A stretch of 64,000 nt of DNA. It comes from Halopseudomonas xiamenensis (GTDB lineage Bacteria > Pseudomonadota > Gammaproteobacteria > Pseudomonadales > Pseudomonadaceae). Under the pieces are notes generated by a model that saw nothing but the letters and a program-made list of their open reading frames with translations, did no database searches and was not told the DNA's origin. The position numbers and the translations under genes were made by a program. The stretch's first letter is position 1, and the number at the start of each line of letters is the position of its first letter. The stretch lies in contig NZ_JACLGO010000016.1 in the NCBI RefSeq assembly GCF_014219065.1, positions 1 to 64,000 on the forward strand, in the 5' to 3' direction. Positions 55,754 to 64,000 of this stretch are shown one piece after another.

Positions 55754-56531
55754 CCTGATGCGTCGGGTGCGCGAGTCCGGCACATTCAAGAGCGATCGCA
55801 CCGGCACCGGTACCTGGAGCGTATTCGGCCACCAGATGCGCTTTGATCTGGCCGAGGGCTTCCCGCTGGTGACCACCAAGAAGTGCCACCTGAAATCCAT
55901 CGTGCATGAACTGCTGTGGTTCCTGCAGGGTGACACCAATATCCGTTACCTGAAGGAAAACGGTGTCTCCATCTGGGATGAGTGGGCGGATGAGAAGGGT
56001 GACCTGGGGCCGGTATACGGCTACCAGTGGCGCAGTTGGCCGGCACCCAATGGCGAGTCGATCGACCAGATCAGCAAGCTGCTGCAGATGCTCAGGAGCA
56101 ATCCGGACTCGCGTCGGCTGATCGTCTCGGCGTGGAACCCGGCGCTGGTCGATGAAATGGCGCTGCCGCCATGCCATGCGCTGTTCCAGTTCTACGTCGC
56201 CGACGGCAAGTTGAGCTGCCAGTTGTACCAGCGCTCGGCGGACATCTTCCTCGGCGTGCCGTTCAATATCGCCAGTTACGCCTTGCTGACGCTGATGGTG
56301 GCGCAGGTCTGCGACCTGCAGCCCGGTGAGTTCATCTGGACCGGTGGGGACTGTCACCTGTATGCCAATCATATCGAACAGACCGATCTGCAGCTGAGCC
56401 GCGAACCCTATCCGTTGCCGACCATGCGCCTGAATCCCGAGGTGAAGGACCTGTTCGCCTTTACCTTTGACGATTTCAGCCTGGAAGGCTACCAGTCGCA
56501 TCCGCATATCAAGGCACCGGTCGCGGTCTGA
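55737..56531 (+). CDS. thyA: Thymidylate synthase
   Basis: A 264-residue ThyA, same length as the E. coli enzyme. It makes dTMP from dUMP with methylene-THF. The catalytic cysteine is in [12 protein letters not shown], the phosphate-binding Arg in SDRTGTGT and [12 protein letters not shown], and the folate end is [20 protein letters not shown]. ATG 55737 lies inside the lgt 3' end after a GGGGG ribosome site; an in-frame ATG three codons earlier is less likely. Confidence 0.95.
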   Translation: MKQYLDLMRRVRESGTFKSDRTGTGTWSVFGHQMRFDLAEGFPLVTTKKCHLKSIVHELLWFLQGDTNIRYLKENGVSIWDEWADEKGDLGPVYGYQWRSWPAPNGESIDQISKLLQMLRSNPDSRRLIVSAWNPALVDEMALPPCHALFQFYVADGKLSCQLYQRSADIFLGVPFNIASYALLTLMVAQVCDLQPGEFIWTGGDCHLYANHIEQTDLQLSREPYPLPTMRLNPEVKDLFAFTFDDFSLEGYQSHPHIKAPVAV

Positions 56532-56615
56532 GGCGGGCCATTTCCGTTCTGTCATCATATTGAAACACTGTTGCCGTACACTCGATTCGCTACTTTCGTT
56601 CGTTGGGGTGCGGCA

Positions 56616-57389
56616 ATGCGCAGGGTCATATTCAATCAGAAGGGTGGTGTCGGCAAATCCAGCATCGCCTGCAACCTGGCGGCGGTCAGTGCTGCCCAGG
56701 GCTATCGCACCTTGCTCATCGATCTCGATGCGCAGGCCAATGCCAGTCACTATCTCACCGGCTTGAGTGGGACGGATATCCCCACCGGCATCGCCGAGTT
56801 CTTCCATCTGATCCTCACCTCGGGGATCGCGGCGAAGAAGGCCAGGCCGCAGATCCTCGAGACCGAGTACCCCAACCTGTACCTGATCACCGCCTCGCCA
56901 GAGTTGGCCGACCTGCAGCCCAAGCTGGAAGCCAGGCACAAGATCAACAAGCTGAACAAGCTGCTGGACAAGCTTGATGGGGATTACGAACGCATCTACC
57001 TGGATACACCCCCGGCGTTGAACTTCTATTCCGTGTCGGCATTGATCGCCGCCGACCGCTGCCTGATTCCCTTCGACTGCGACAGCTTCTCCCGCCAGGC
57101 GTTGTACGCGCTGCTGGAGGAGATCGAGGATATCCGCGAAGACCATAATGAGCGATTGCAGGTCGAGGGGATCATCGTCAACCAGTTCCAGCCACGGGCG
57201 GCGCTGCCGCAGCAGATGATCGACGAGCTGCTGGCCGAGGGATTGCCGCTGTTGCCGGTGTATCTGACCAGCTCGGTGAAGATGCGCGAGTCGCACCAGG
57301 CCTGCCGTCCGTTGGTACACCTCGATCCGAAGCACAAGCTGACCCAGCAGTTCGTCGCGTTGCACGATCACCTGGAAGCGGCCGGCTGA
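56616..57389 (+). CDS. Orphan ParA-family ATPase
   Basis: A 257-residue ParA/MinD-like ATPase. The deviant Walker A is FNQKGGVGKSSIACNLA, the A' motif LLIDLDAQANAS, Walker B IYLDTPPALNFYS. It has full-length ParA size but no parB gene or parS-like site near by. It may position a cargo such as a chemotaxis or polysaccharide complex; this is only inference. ATG 56616 begins the fold; 45 bases of open frame upstream show no support. It lies between thyA and folA, same strand. Confidence 0.8.
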   Translation: MRRVIFNQKGGVGKSSIACNLAAVSAAQGYRTLLIDLDAQANASHYLTGLSGTDIPTGIAEFFHLILTSGIAAKKARPQILETEYPNLYLITASPELADLQPKLEARHKINKLNKLLDKLDGDYERIYLDTPPALNFYSVSALIAADRCLIPFDCDSFSRQALYALLEEIEDIREDHNERLQVEGIIVNQFQPRAALPQQMIDELLAEGLPLLPVYLTSSVKMRESHQACRPLVHLDPKHKLTQQFVALHDHLEAAG

Positions 57390-57427
57390 GTGTTGCCGCA
57401 CCCGGCGCGCAGGGGTATTCTGCGCCG

Positions 57428-57946
57428 ATGAAAAAGACACTCCCCCTTTCGCTGATCGCTGCCTGCGCACATGACCGTGTGATCGGGCTGGACAACCGCA
57501 TGCCTTGGCACCTGCCCGAGGATCTCCGGCACTTCAAGGCCAGGACCTTGGGCAAACCGATCATCATGGGTCGCAAGACCTGGGACTCGCTTGGTCGTCC
57601 GCTGCCGGGCCGGCTCAACCTGGTGGTCAGCCGCCAGGCCGATCTGCAGCTGCAGGGCGCCGAGGTATGCGCCAGCCTGACGGCAGCCATCGAACGGGCC
57701 GGGCAATGGGCGCTGGAACAGGGTGCGGACGAAATCATGCTGATCGGCGGTGGCCAACTGTATGCCGAGGCGCTGCCATTGGCCGACCGCATCTACCTGA
57801 CGCGTATCGACCTGATGGCGCAGGGCGACGCCTGGTTTCCCGAGTTCCATGGTTGGCAGCGCACTGAGAGCGACGCGCATCCCGCGCTGGATGACCGCCC
57901 GGCATACACCTTCGAAACCTGGATCAGGTCGCCAGAGCCTCGGTGA
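57428..57946 (+). CDS. folA: Dihydrofolate reductase
   Basis: A 172-residue DHFR. The active-site Asp is in MPWHLPEDLRHFK, NADPH binding in IMGRKTWDSLGRPLPGR and IMLIGGGQLYAEALPLADRIYLT. It regenerates tetrahydrofolate from the dihydrofolate made by ThyA, encoded 1.2 kb upstream. A terminator hairpin follows. Confidence 0.95.
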   Translation: MKKTLPLSLIAACAHDRVIGLDNRMPWHLPEDLRHFKARTLGKPIIMGRKTWDSLGRPLPGRLNLVVSRQADLQLQGAEVCASLTAAIERAGQWALEQGADEIMLIGGGQLYAEALPLADRIYLTRIDLMAQGDAWFPEFHGWQRTESDAHPALDDRPAYTFETWIRSPEPR

Positions 57947-57952
57947 TTGTCA

Positions 57953-57975
57953 CGGCCAGTCGGGCCGGCTTTTTC
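57953..57975 (+). terminator. Rho-independent terminator of folA
   Basis: A CGGCC-AGTCG-GGCCG hairpin followed by GCTTTTTC, just after the folA stop. The stem is short but the T-run is clear. Confidence 0.65.
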
Positions 57976-58000
57976 TTGACTCCATACCGCCGTCCTCGGC

Positions 58001-58047
58001 GCATGGATGCAGGAATCAGGGCGACGCAGGAAGCCAAAGCCGAGGCC
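58001..58047. repeat. Dispersed repeat, inverted copy of 19611-19656
   Basis: About 46 bases matching, in the opposite direction, the repeat at 19611-19656 apart from one four-base block. It sits in the 362-base gap between folA and the DUF1090 gene. Confidence 0.7.
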
Positions 58048-58118
58048 GTAATGCTGATCATTTAAGGGCTTTCCCACTCCTGAGCTGATTTGAAACCATA
58101 CGGGATTGCTCTCTACCT

Positions 58119-58203
58119 CGTCGTCCTTCGCGAAGGCGAAGGACCCACAGGCCACTCCGGGTCAGCCGGCACCCTGGATCCTTCGCCTTCGCGAAGGATG
58201 ACG
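58119..58203. repeat. Palindromic repeat, copy of the 49.55 kb element
   Basis: A near-perfect 27-bp inverted repeat (58119-58145 and 58177-58203) whose arms and centre (CACTCCGGGTCAGCCGG) are shared with the element at 49553-49637. A partial duplication (GCGAAGGATGACGGGG) follows the right arm. Confidence 0.8.
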
Positions 58204-58308
58204 AGAAGGCGAAGGATGACGGGGGAGTGGGGATGGTGCGGCAATACTCTGGACCTGCCCGCTGATTGTCTATGCTTGTGGCTGATAACTCCCATATGAG
58301 GTACGCCC

Positions 58309-58680
58309 ATGAGCAAGTCTCTTCTGGTGGCGCTGCTGCTGATTGCCCCCGCGCAGGCAGAAACGCAGGCCGACACCCAGCCAACCTGTGCGGACAAGGA
58401 ACAGCGTATTCTCGAGCGGTTGCAACGGGCTGAAGCGGCAGACAATCAGGCCCAGGTCCGTGGCCTGACCAAGGCTTTGCAGGAAATGCGGGCCAATTGC
58501 AGCGAAGAGGACCTGGCAGACCAGCGTCGCCAGCGCATCGCTGAAAGTGAGGCGGAAGTCGAGGAGCGTCGGGAGGATCTGGCCGAGGCGCGCCGCAGTG
58601 GCGATCAGGACAAGATCGACAAGCGTGAAGGCAAGCTGGCCGAGGCGTTGAAGGAGCTGGGCGAAGCCCGGGAGCAGTAG
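58309..58680 (+). CDS. DUF1090 family periplasmic protein (YqjC-like)
   Basis: A 123-residue protein with a signal peptide (LLVALLLIAPAQA) and a mature part that is almost all charged helix: CADKEQRILERLQRAEAADNQ with a conserved Cys, then GLTKALQEMRANCSEEDL with a second Cys, and a long coiled coil of Glu, Arg and Lys to the end. This is the DUF1090 pattern; the two cysteines could form a disulfide. Function unknown. It ends 25 bases before the convergent ilvD stop. Confidence 0.8.
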   Translation: MSKSLLVALLLIAPAQAETQADTQPTCADKEQRILERLQRAEAADNQAQVRGLTKALQEMRANCSEEDLADQRRQRIAESEAEVEERREDLAEARRSGDQDKIDKREGKLAEALKELGEAREQ

Positions 58681-58705
58681 CCGCAGCCACTGCTCCCGCC
58701 AGAGA

Positions 58706-60544
58706 TCAGTCCTCCAGCATCGCCTTGTTGCGCACAGCACCCTTGTCGGCACTGGTGGCCAGCAGGGCATAGGCCTTGAGCGCGGTGGACACCTTGCGTG
58801 GGCGCACTTCCGCCGGCTTCCAGCCTTTCTTGTCCTGCTCGATGCGGCGGTGTGCCAGTTCCTCATCGGACACCAGCAGGTTGATGGTGCGGTTGGGAAT
58901 GTCGATGAGGATTTTATCGCCTTCGCGTACCAGGCCGATCGCACCGCCCGCCGCGGCTTCCGGCGAGGCGTGGCCGATGGACAGCCCCGAGGTGCCGCCG
59001 GAGAAGCGGCCATCGGTCAGCAGCGCGCATTCCTTGCCCAGCCCCTTGGACTTCAGATAGCTGGTCGGATAGAGCATTTCCTGCATGCCCGGTCCGCCCT
59101 TGGGCCCTTCGTAGCGGATGATGACGATATCGCCAGCCTTCACCTCATCGGCGAGGATGCCGCGTACCGCGCTGTCCTGGCTCTCGAAGATCTTCGCGTT
59201 GCCCTCGAACACCAGGATGGAGTCATCGACCCCGGCGGTCTTCACCACGCAGCCGTCCAGGGCGATATTGCCGTACAGTACCGCCAGGCCGCCTTCCTGG
59301 GAGTAGGCATGCTCGACCGAGCGGATACAGCCCTCGGCACGGTCATCGTCCAGGCTCGGCCAGCGGGTGCTCTGGCTGAAGGCGGTCTGGGTCGGGATAC
59401 CGGCCGGGCCAGCCTTGAAGAACTCATGCACCGCCGCATCGTCGGTCTGGGTGATATCCCACTGGGCGATGGCCTCGGCCATGCTCTTGCTGTGCACGGT
59501 GGGTACGTCGGTATGCAGCAGGCCGCCACGGGCCAGTTCGCCGAGGATGGAGAAGATGCCGCCGGCGCGGTGTACATCCTCCATGTGGTACTTCTGGATG
59601 TTCGGCGCGACCTTGCACAGCTGCGGCACCTTGCGCGACAGCGCGTCGATGTCACGCAGGTCGAAGTCCACCTCGCCTTCCTGGGCGGCGGCGAGCAGGT
59701 GCAGGATGGTATTGGTCGAGCCGCCCATGGCGATATCCAGGGTCATGGCGTTCTCGAAGGCCTTGATGCTGGCGATGTTGCGCGGCAACACCGACTCATC
59801 GTTGTCTTGGTAGTAACGCTGGCACAGCTCGACGACCAGGCGGCCGGCGCGCAGGAACAGCTGCTCGCGGTCGCTGTGGGTGGCCAGGGTCGAGCCGTTG
59901 CCCGGCAGTGACAGGCCGAGGGCTTCGGTCAGGCAGTTCATCGAGTTGGCGGTGAACATGCCCGAGCAACTGCCGCAGGTCGGGCAGGCGCTGCGCTCGT
60001 ATTCGGCGACGGTTTCATCCGAGCAGGAGTCGTCGGCGGCGGCGACCATGGCATCCACCAGGTCCAGCCCGTGGGACGCCAGCTTGGTCTTGCCGGCTTC
60101 CATCGGCCCGCCGGAGACGAACACCACCGGGATGTTCAGGCGCAGGGCGGCCATCAGCATGCCGGGGGTGATCTTGTCGCAGTTGGAGATACAGACGATG
60201 GCGTCGGCACAGTGGGCGTTGACCATGTATTCCACCGAGTCGGCGATGATCTCGCGGCTGGGCAGCGAATACAGCATGCCGTCGTGACCCATGGCGATAC
60301 CGTCATCCACCGCGATGGTGTTGAATTCCTTGGCCACGCCGCCGGCCTTCTCGATCTCGCGGGCAACCAGTTGGCCCATATCCTTCAGGTGCACGTGGCC
60401 GGGCACGAACTGGGTGAAGGAGTTGGCGATGGCGATGATCGGCTTCTTGAAGTCTTCATCCTTCATACCGGTGGCGCGCCACAGGGCGCGGGCACCGGCC
60501 ATGTTGCGGCCGTGGGTGGAAGTCTTGGAACGATAATCAGGCAT
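58706..60544 (-). CDS. ilvD: Dihydroxy-acid dehydratase
   Basis: A 612-residue IlvD. It dehydrates 2,3-dihydroxy acids in valine, leucine and isoleucine synthesis, after the pathway branch fed by IlvA. Iron-sulfur cysteines appear in [13 protein letters not shown] and [27 protein letters not shown] and [21 protein letters not shown] are also diagnostic. Length as in E. coli. Transcribed toward the DUF1090 gene. Confidence 0.95.
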   Translation of the reverse strand: MPDYRSKTSTHGRNMAGARALWRATGMKDEDFKKPIIAIANSFTQFVPGHVHLKDMGQLVAREIEKAGGVAKEFNTIAVDDGIAMGHDGMLYSLPSREIIADSVEYMVNAHCADAIVCISNCDKITPGMLMAALRLNIPVVFVSGGPMEAGKTKLASHGLDLVDAMVAAADDSCSDETVAEYERSACPTCGSCSGMFTANSMNCLTEALGLSLPGNGSTLATHSDREQLFLRAGRLVVELCQRYYQDNDESVLPRNIASIKAFENAMTLDIAMGGSTNTILHLLAAAQEGEVDFDLRDIDALSRKVPQLCKVAPNIQKYHMEDVHRAGGIFSILGELARGGLLHTDVPTVHSKSMAEAIAQWDITQTDDAAVHEFFKAGPAGIPTQTAFSQSTRWPSLDDDRAEGCIRSVEHAYSQEGGLAVLYGNIALDGCVVKTAGVDDSILVFEGNAKIFESQDSAVRGILADEVKAGDIVIIRYEGPKGGPGMQEMLYPTSYLKSKGLGKECALLTDGRFSGGTSGLSIGHASPEAAAGGAIGLVREGDKILIDIPNRTINLLVSDEELAHRRIEQDKKGWKPAEVRPRKVSTALKAYALLATSADKGAVRNKAMLED

Positions 60545-60709
60545 GGATATCTATCTCGTTATGCGTGATGCAGGATGTGCCTAGCATATCAATTTGCCGC
60601 TCAACCCGCAGCCCCGGTCGGCGGATACCGCGCAGGCTGTCGGGTCGCAAGGCGTAGCGCAGGTGCGCTACACCCCCTGTTCTGCCACCCTGCATGGAGC
60701 CCGCCTGGG

Positions 60710-60733
60710 GTTGGCGAGCGCCTGCTCGCCGAC
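60710..60733. repeat. Hairpin related to the one after serA
   Basis: A 10-bp stem with one G-T pair and loop GCCT, differing from 23308-23331 at three positions. It lies in the 234-base gap between the ilvD start and the argA end; the rest of the gap shows only a further short hairpin (GTAGCGCAGGTGCGCTAC near 60653). Confidence 0.55.
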
Positions 60734-60778
60734 GAGCGCTGCACAGGCTGTCAGGTCACTGGCGTGCCTCCCCCAGCG

Positions 60779-62062
60779 CTACAGACGCTTCTCGAACACC
60801 TTGGAGTTGCGCTGGTAGTTGTACAGCGAGGCGCGCTGCTGGGGCAGGCGAGCTACCGAGCTGGGCTCGAAGCCGCGTTCGCGGAACCAGTGCGCGGTGC
60901 GTGTGGTGAGCACGAACAGGGTGGTCAGTGAACGCGCGCGGGCCTGGGTCTCGACGTGCTCAAGCAACTGGTCGCCGCGCCCGCCGTGGCGGTAGTCGGG
61001 ATGGATCGCCACGCAGGCCAGTTCGGCGCTGTGCTCATCCAGCGGATACAGCGCGGCGCAGCCGATGATCATGCCGTCGCGTTCGACCAGGGTGAACTGG
61101 TCGATCTCGGTTTCCAGCACTTCGCGCGAGCGGCGCACCAGAATCCCGGCCTCTTCCAGCGGTTGCAGCAGCTCCAGCAGGCCGGCGACATCCTCGATGG
61201 TGGCGGTACGGACCTTCTCGAAGGGTTCCTGGGTGACCAGGGTGCCACCACCGTCGCGGGTGAACAGCTCGGTGAGCATGGCGCCGTCTTCGGCATAGCT
61301 GATGATATGGCTGCGCCGCAGGCCCTGGTTGCAGGCCTTGCAGGCCGCGCTCAGCAGCGATCCGGGCAGGCTGTTGCCGAGTGCCGCCAGCAGGGGCAGG
61401 GCGCGGCTGGGCTTGAGTTCGCGCAGCAGTTGCCCGTCGGCATCGAAGATGCCGGTGTCGGGGCCGAACAGGATCAGCTTGTCGGCTTCCAGGGCGCTGG
61501 CCGCACTGATGGCGACATCCTCGCAGGCCAGGTTGAACACCTCGCCGGTCGGCGAGTAGCCGATCGATGACAGCAGCACGATGGAAGCATCGTCCAGATG
61601 CCGGCTGATCGCCTTGCGATCGATACGCCGGACCTCTCCGGTATGGTGCAGGTCCACGCCGTCGATCACGCCGATCGGCTTGGCGGTGACGAAGTTGCCG
61701 CTGACCACGCGCAGGCGGCTGCCCTGGCCGGCCAGGGTGCACAGGCGCGCCTCGATGGCGATGCGCAGGCTGCCGACCGCATCCATCACGCAACCCAGGG
61801 TATCGCTGTCGGTGATGCGCAGGTCGCGGTGGTAGCGCGAGTCGAAACCGCGCACGGCCAGCCGCTCCTCGATCTGCGGCCGCGAGCCGTGCACCAGCAC
61901 CAGCCGCACACCCAGGCTGTTGAGCAGCATGATGTCATTGATGATGTTGTTGAAGTTCGGGTGCGCGATGGCCTCGCCCGGCAACAGCACCACGAAGGTA
62001 CGCTCGCGGTGGGTGTTGATGTAGGGCGTGGAGTGGCGGAACCATTTGACGTAATCGGACAT
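60779..62062 (-). CDS. argA: N-acetylglutamate synthase
   Basis: A 427-residue ArgA: an N-terminal amino-acid-kinase-like domain that senses arginine (YINTHRERTFVVLLPGEAI, VLVHGSRPQIEERL) and a C-terminal GNAT domain (LVERDGMIIGCAALYPL, VAIHPDYRHGGRGDQLLEHVE, WFRERGFEPSS). It starts arginine synthesis by acetylating glutamate. ATG 62062 is used, as MSDYVKWFRHSTPYIN is the usual ArgA start; the frame is open 81 bases upstream. argE lies close by on the same strand, beyond amn. Confidence 0.93.
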   Translation of the reverse strand: MSDYVKWFRHSTPYINTHRERTFVVLLPGEAIAHPNFNNIINDIMLLNSLGVRLVLVHGSRPQIEERLAVRGFDSRYHRDLRITDSDTLGCVMDAVGSLRIAIEARLCTLAGQGSRLRVVSGNFVTAKPIGVIDGVDLHHTGEVRRIDRKAISRHLDDASIVLLSSIGYSPTGEVFNLACEDVAISAASALEADKLILFGPDTGIFDADGQLLRELKPSRALPLLAALGNSLPGSLLSAACKACNQGLRRSHIISYAEDGAMLTELFTRDGGGTLVTQEPFEKVRTATIEDVAGLLELLQPLEEAGILVRRSREVLETEIDQFTLVERDGMIIGCAALYPLDEHSAELACVAIHPDYRHGGRGDQLLEHVETQARARSLTTLFVLTTRTAHWFRERGFEPSSVARLPQQRASLYNYQRNSKVFEKRL

Positions 62063-62197
62063 GCGGCTGTTCCGGAAAAAACGCCAGTGTAGAGACATTC
62101 GGTTGCGGCCTTCAAGGGCGCCATCGCTTGCAGGTCGTGCCATGCGCGTGAAACACAGGCAAGATACAAGGGATCAACCGCAACAAGAGAGAATGCC

Positions 62198-63667
62198 GTG
62201 ACCGCAGGTGCTGATGATTTCATGGTGGTGCCGACCCCCGAGGCGGCAGTCGATCGCCTGGCTGCGCTGTACCAGCAGGCTGTGGAGGCGCTGGGGCGCT
62301 CGCTGAAGGCCTATCTGAAAGACCGCAGCCGGCCGGATGCCAGCCAGCTGCGCCTGTTCCGCTACCCCGAGCTGCGCCTGAGCTGGTCGGGAGCCGAGGC
62401 GGTGCCGAGCAGTGTGCGCGCCTGGGCCAAGGTGCAGGTGCCCGGCACCTACAGCATCACCGTGACCCAGCCGCAGGCATTCCGCGGCTATCTGCTGGAA
62501 CAGCTGCATCCGCTGATGAACGAATTCAGCGTGCGCGTCGAGGTCGGTGTCAGCCAGCAGGCGATCCCCTATCCCTATGTGGTCGAGCAGGGCGACGAAC
62601 TGGCCGGCTCGGGGGTGACCGCCGCCGAGCTGGCCAGGGTGTTCCCCAGTACCGACCTGGCCTCGGCCAGCGACGACACCGCCGATGGTCTGCACGACTG
62701 GCAGAAGGCCGATCCGCTGCCACTGGCGCTGTTCGACGCGGCGCGGGTGGACTTTTCCCTGCGCCGACTGGTGCACTACACCGGCAGCGACTGGCGCCAT
62801 GTGCAGCCGTGGATACTGCTGACCAACTACCACCGCTATGTCGACCAGTTCGTCCGCCACGGGCTGGACATGCTGATCAACGACTCGCGTTTCTGCCGCA
62901 TGGTACTGCCGGGCAACGTGGTGATCCGCCGCGGCATGGCCGAAGGCGAGATGCAGGCGGTACTGGAGACGGTGGTCTGGCATCGCTTCCAGATGCCGGC
63001 TTATCATCTGCAGGCCGAAGACGGCGACGGCATCACCCTGGTCAACATCGGTGTCGGGCCGTCCAATGCCAAGAACATCACCGACCACCTGGCGGTACTG
63101 CGCCCGCATTGCTGGCTGATGATCGGCCACTGTGGCGGCCTGCGCCAGTCGCAGACCATCGGTGACTATGTACTGGCGCATGCCTACATGCGCCGCGACG
63201 GCATCCTCGACCGGGTGCTGCCGCCGAACATACCGTTGCCGGCGCTGGCGGAAGTGCAGCAGGCGCTGCAGGATGCGGCGGCGCTGGTAACCGGAGACAA
63301 GGGCGACGCACTCAAGCGACGGCTGCGTACCGGTACCGTGCTGACCTATGACGACCGCAACTGGGAACTGCGCTGGGCCCAGGAACGGCCGTTGATCAAC
63401 CTGGCCCGGGCGGTGGCGGTGGACATGGAAAGCGGCACTATCGCCGCCCAGGGCTACCGGCTGCGGGTGCCCTATGGCACGCTGCTGTGTGTATCGGACA
63501 AGCCGCTGCACAGCGAGATCAAGCTGCCGGGGGCGGCGGGGGCGTTCTATGAGCGCGCGGTGACCCAGCATCTGCATATCGGCATCGCGGCGCTGGAGCT
63601 GTTGCGTGGGCAGAGTAGTTTGCACTCGCGCAAGTTGCGCAGTTTTGATGAGCCGCCGTTTCGGTGA
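62198..63667 (+). CDS. amn: AMP nucleosidase
   Basis: A 489-residue AMP nucleosidase that splits AMP into adenine and ribose 5-phosphate. The N-terminal AMN domain (LRLFRYPELRLSWSG, PQAFRGYLLEQLHPLM) precedes the phosphorylase-type C-terminal domain with NIGVGPSNAKNITDHLAVLRPH, MIGHCGGLRQSQTIGDYVLAHAYMR and VDMESGTIAAQG (catalytic region). It helps set the adenylate pool. The start is GTG at 62198 after AGAGAG; an ATG at 62222 is an alternative. Confidence 0.92.
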   Translation: MTAGADDFMVVPTPEAAVDRLAALYQQAVEALGRSLKAYLKDRSRPDASQLRLFRYPELRLSWSGAEAVPSSVRAWAKVQVPGTYSITVTQPQAFRGYLLEQLHPLMNEFSVRVEVGVSQQAIPYPYVVEQGDELAGSGVTAAELARVFPSTDLASASDDTADGLHDWQKADPLPLALFDAARVDFSLRRLVHYTGSDWRHVQPWILLTNYHRYVDQFVRHGLDMLINDSRFCRMVLPGNVVIRRGMAEGEMQAVLETVVWHRFQMPAYHLQAEDGDGITLVNIGVGPSNAKNITDHLAVLRPHCWLMIGHCGGLRQSQTIGDYVLAHAYMRRDGILDRVLPPNIPLPALAEVQQALQDAAALVTGDKGDALKRRLRTGTVLTYDDRNWELRWAQERPLINLARAVAVDMESGTIAAQGYRLRVPYGTLLCVSDKPLHSEIKLPGAAGAFYERAVTQHLHIGIAALELLRGQSSLHSRKLRSFDEPPFR

Positions 63668-63675
63668 GGGGTTGG

Positions 63676-63881
63676 TTTCCCCCTCTCCCCAGCCCTCTCC
63701 CGCAAGGGGAGAGGGAGTCAAGCCATGCCTACCGGTAGTTCTTGTATTTTGCTGCTGTAGGAAAACATCCATTAGCTCGGCGAGCACACTAGCCACGGCA
63801 GGCTCAGGCAACCGATATTGCCGGTTTGCACAGATCCGGCTCCCTCTCCCCTTGCGGGAGAGGGCTGGGGAGAGGGGGAAA
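63676..63881. repeat. 42-bp perfect inverted repeat with 122-base spacer
   Basis: Two identical C-rich sequences in opposite direction, 63676-63717 and 63840-63881 (arm contains CCCTCTCCCCAGCCCTCTCC). This type of sequence is common between genes in many high-GC proteobacteria. It fills the gap between the convergent amn and argE genes and may end both transcripts. Confidence 0.8.
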
Positions 63882-63889
63882 AGCCCCGC

Positions 63890-64000
63890 CTACAAACAAA
63901 ACCGCCCAATCAACTCCCGCAATATCCTCACCGTCGGCTCGATCCTGTCCAGCGCCAGGTACTCGTCCGGCTGATGCGCCTGGGCGATGTCGCCGGGGCC
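63890..64000 (-). CDS. argE: Acetylornithine deacetylase, C-terminal end (partial)
   Basis: The last 36 residues of a gene that runs out of the window. [19 protein letters not shown] and [10 protein letters not shown] match the C-terminus of ArgE, which contains a metal-binding His in the AHQPDEY part. ArgE removes the acetyl group from N-acetylornithine. Same strand as argA, fitting an arginine cluster. Only the 3' end can be judged. Confidence 0.8.
   Translation of the reverse strand, partial: GPGDIAQAHQPDEYLALDRIEPTVRILRELIGRFCL

Noticed and set aside
54113-57470. Two long open frames antisense to the permease, lgt, thyA and parA genes
   Set aside because: They span several intact genes on the other strand and have biased composition without motifs.

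Overview
The window is a chromosomal stretch of a gammaproteobacterium of the Pseudomonas lineage. The evidence is an OprH-PhoP-PhoQ locus of Pseudomonas type, the zapA / 6S RNA / 5-formyl-THF cyclo-ligase / ygfB / pepP / ubiH / visC cluster, the gcvTHP cluster beside a ferric ABC transporter, the rppH-ptsP pair and a serA / D-2-hydroxyglutarate dehydrogenase divergon. Base composition is high in G+C in the housekeeping part. The species cannot be fixed from this sequence; a Halopseudomonas-like member would fit.

Region 1 (1-2.1 kb) holds a DUF2059 secreted protein, a 2OG-Fe(II) oxygenase and a DUF523 protein. Region 2 (17.5 down to 2.06 kb, all minus strand) is a 14-gene exopolysaccharide operon of the Wzx/Wzy type. 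It encodes an initiating sugar transferase, a CpsD-like protein with a broken P-loop, an OPX exporter, a Wzz-like co-polymerase, three glycosyltransferases, an O-antigen-ligase/polymerase, a NodB-type deacetylase, a Wzx flippase, a large secreted glycosidase-like protein, two GNAT-type acyltransferases and a YdjC/ChbG-type deacetylase. From the GT4 gene onward almost every junction is an ATGA or GTGA overlap. The block is visibly less G+C-rich than the rest and is preceded by a decayed IS1595-type transposase, so it looks like an accessory, strain-variable locus.

Region 3 (18.6-31.9 kb) carries a YjiK/SdiA-regulated protein, an FAH-family hydrolase, the serA divergon, oprH-phoP-phoQ with a four-half-site direct-repeat operator, a CobW/ZigA GTPase with a Zur-like palindrome, rpiA, ilvA and a diguanylate cyclase. 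Region 4 (32.1-48.1 kb) is the conserved block: small membrane ORF, ygfA, 6S RNA, zapA, ygfB-pepP-ubiH-ubiI, Fur-controlled ferric transport genes, gcvT-gcvH-gcvP, mgtE and a GcvR-like ACT protein. Region 5 (48.2-64 kb) has rlmI, a HAD phosphatase, rppH-ptsP, an NRDE protein, a TSUP permease, lgt-thyA, an orphan ParA, folA, a DUF1090 protein, ilvD, argA, amn and the 3' end of argE.

The genes form recognisable functional groups: serine, glycine and one-carbon metabolism (serA, gcvTHP, GcvR-like, ygfA, thyA, folA); branched-chain and arginine synthesis (ilvA, ilvD, argA, argE); ubiquinone hydroxylation; and metal or envelope stress circuits (Fur, Zur and PhoP operators).

Intergenic DNA holds several palindromic repeat families. 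The most striking are two adjacent ~115-base elements at 38.15-38.43 kb. They lie in opposite orientation, share a core and differ by paired compensatory changes in three predicted stems. No CRISPR array, tRNA, rRNA operon or prophage was seen. All functional calls are from reading the sequence and from memory of the families; no database search was run.
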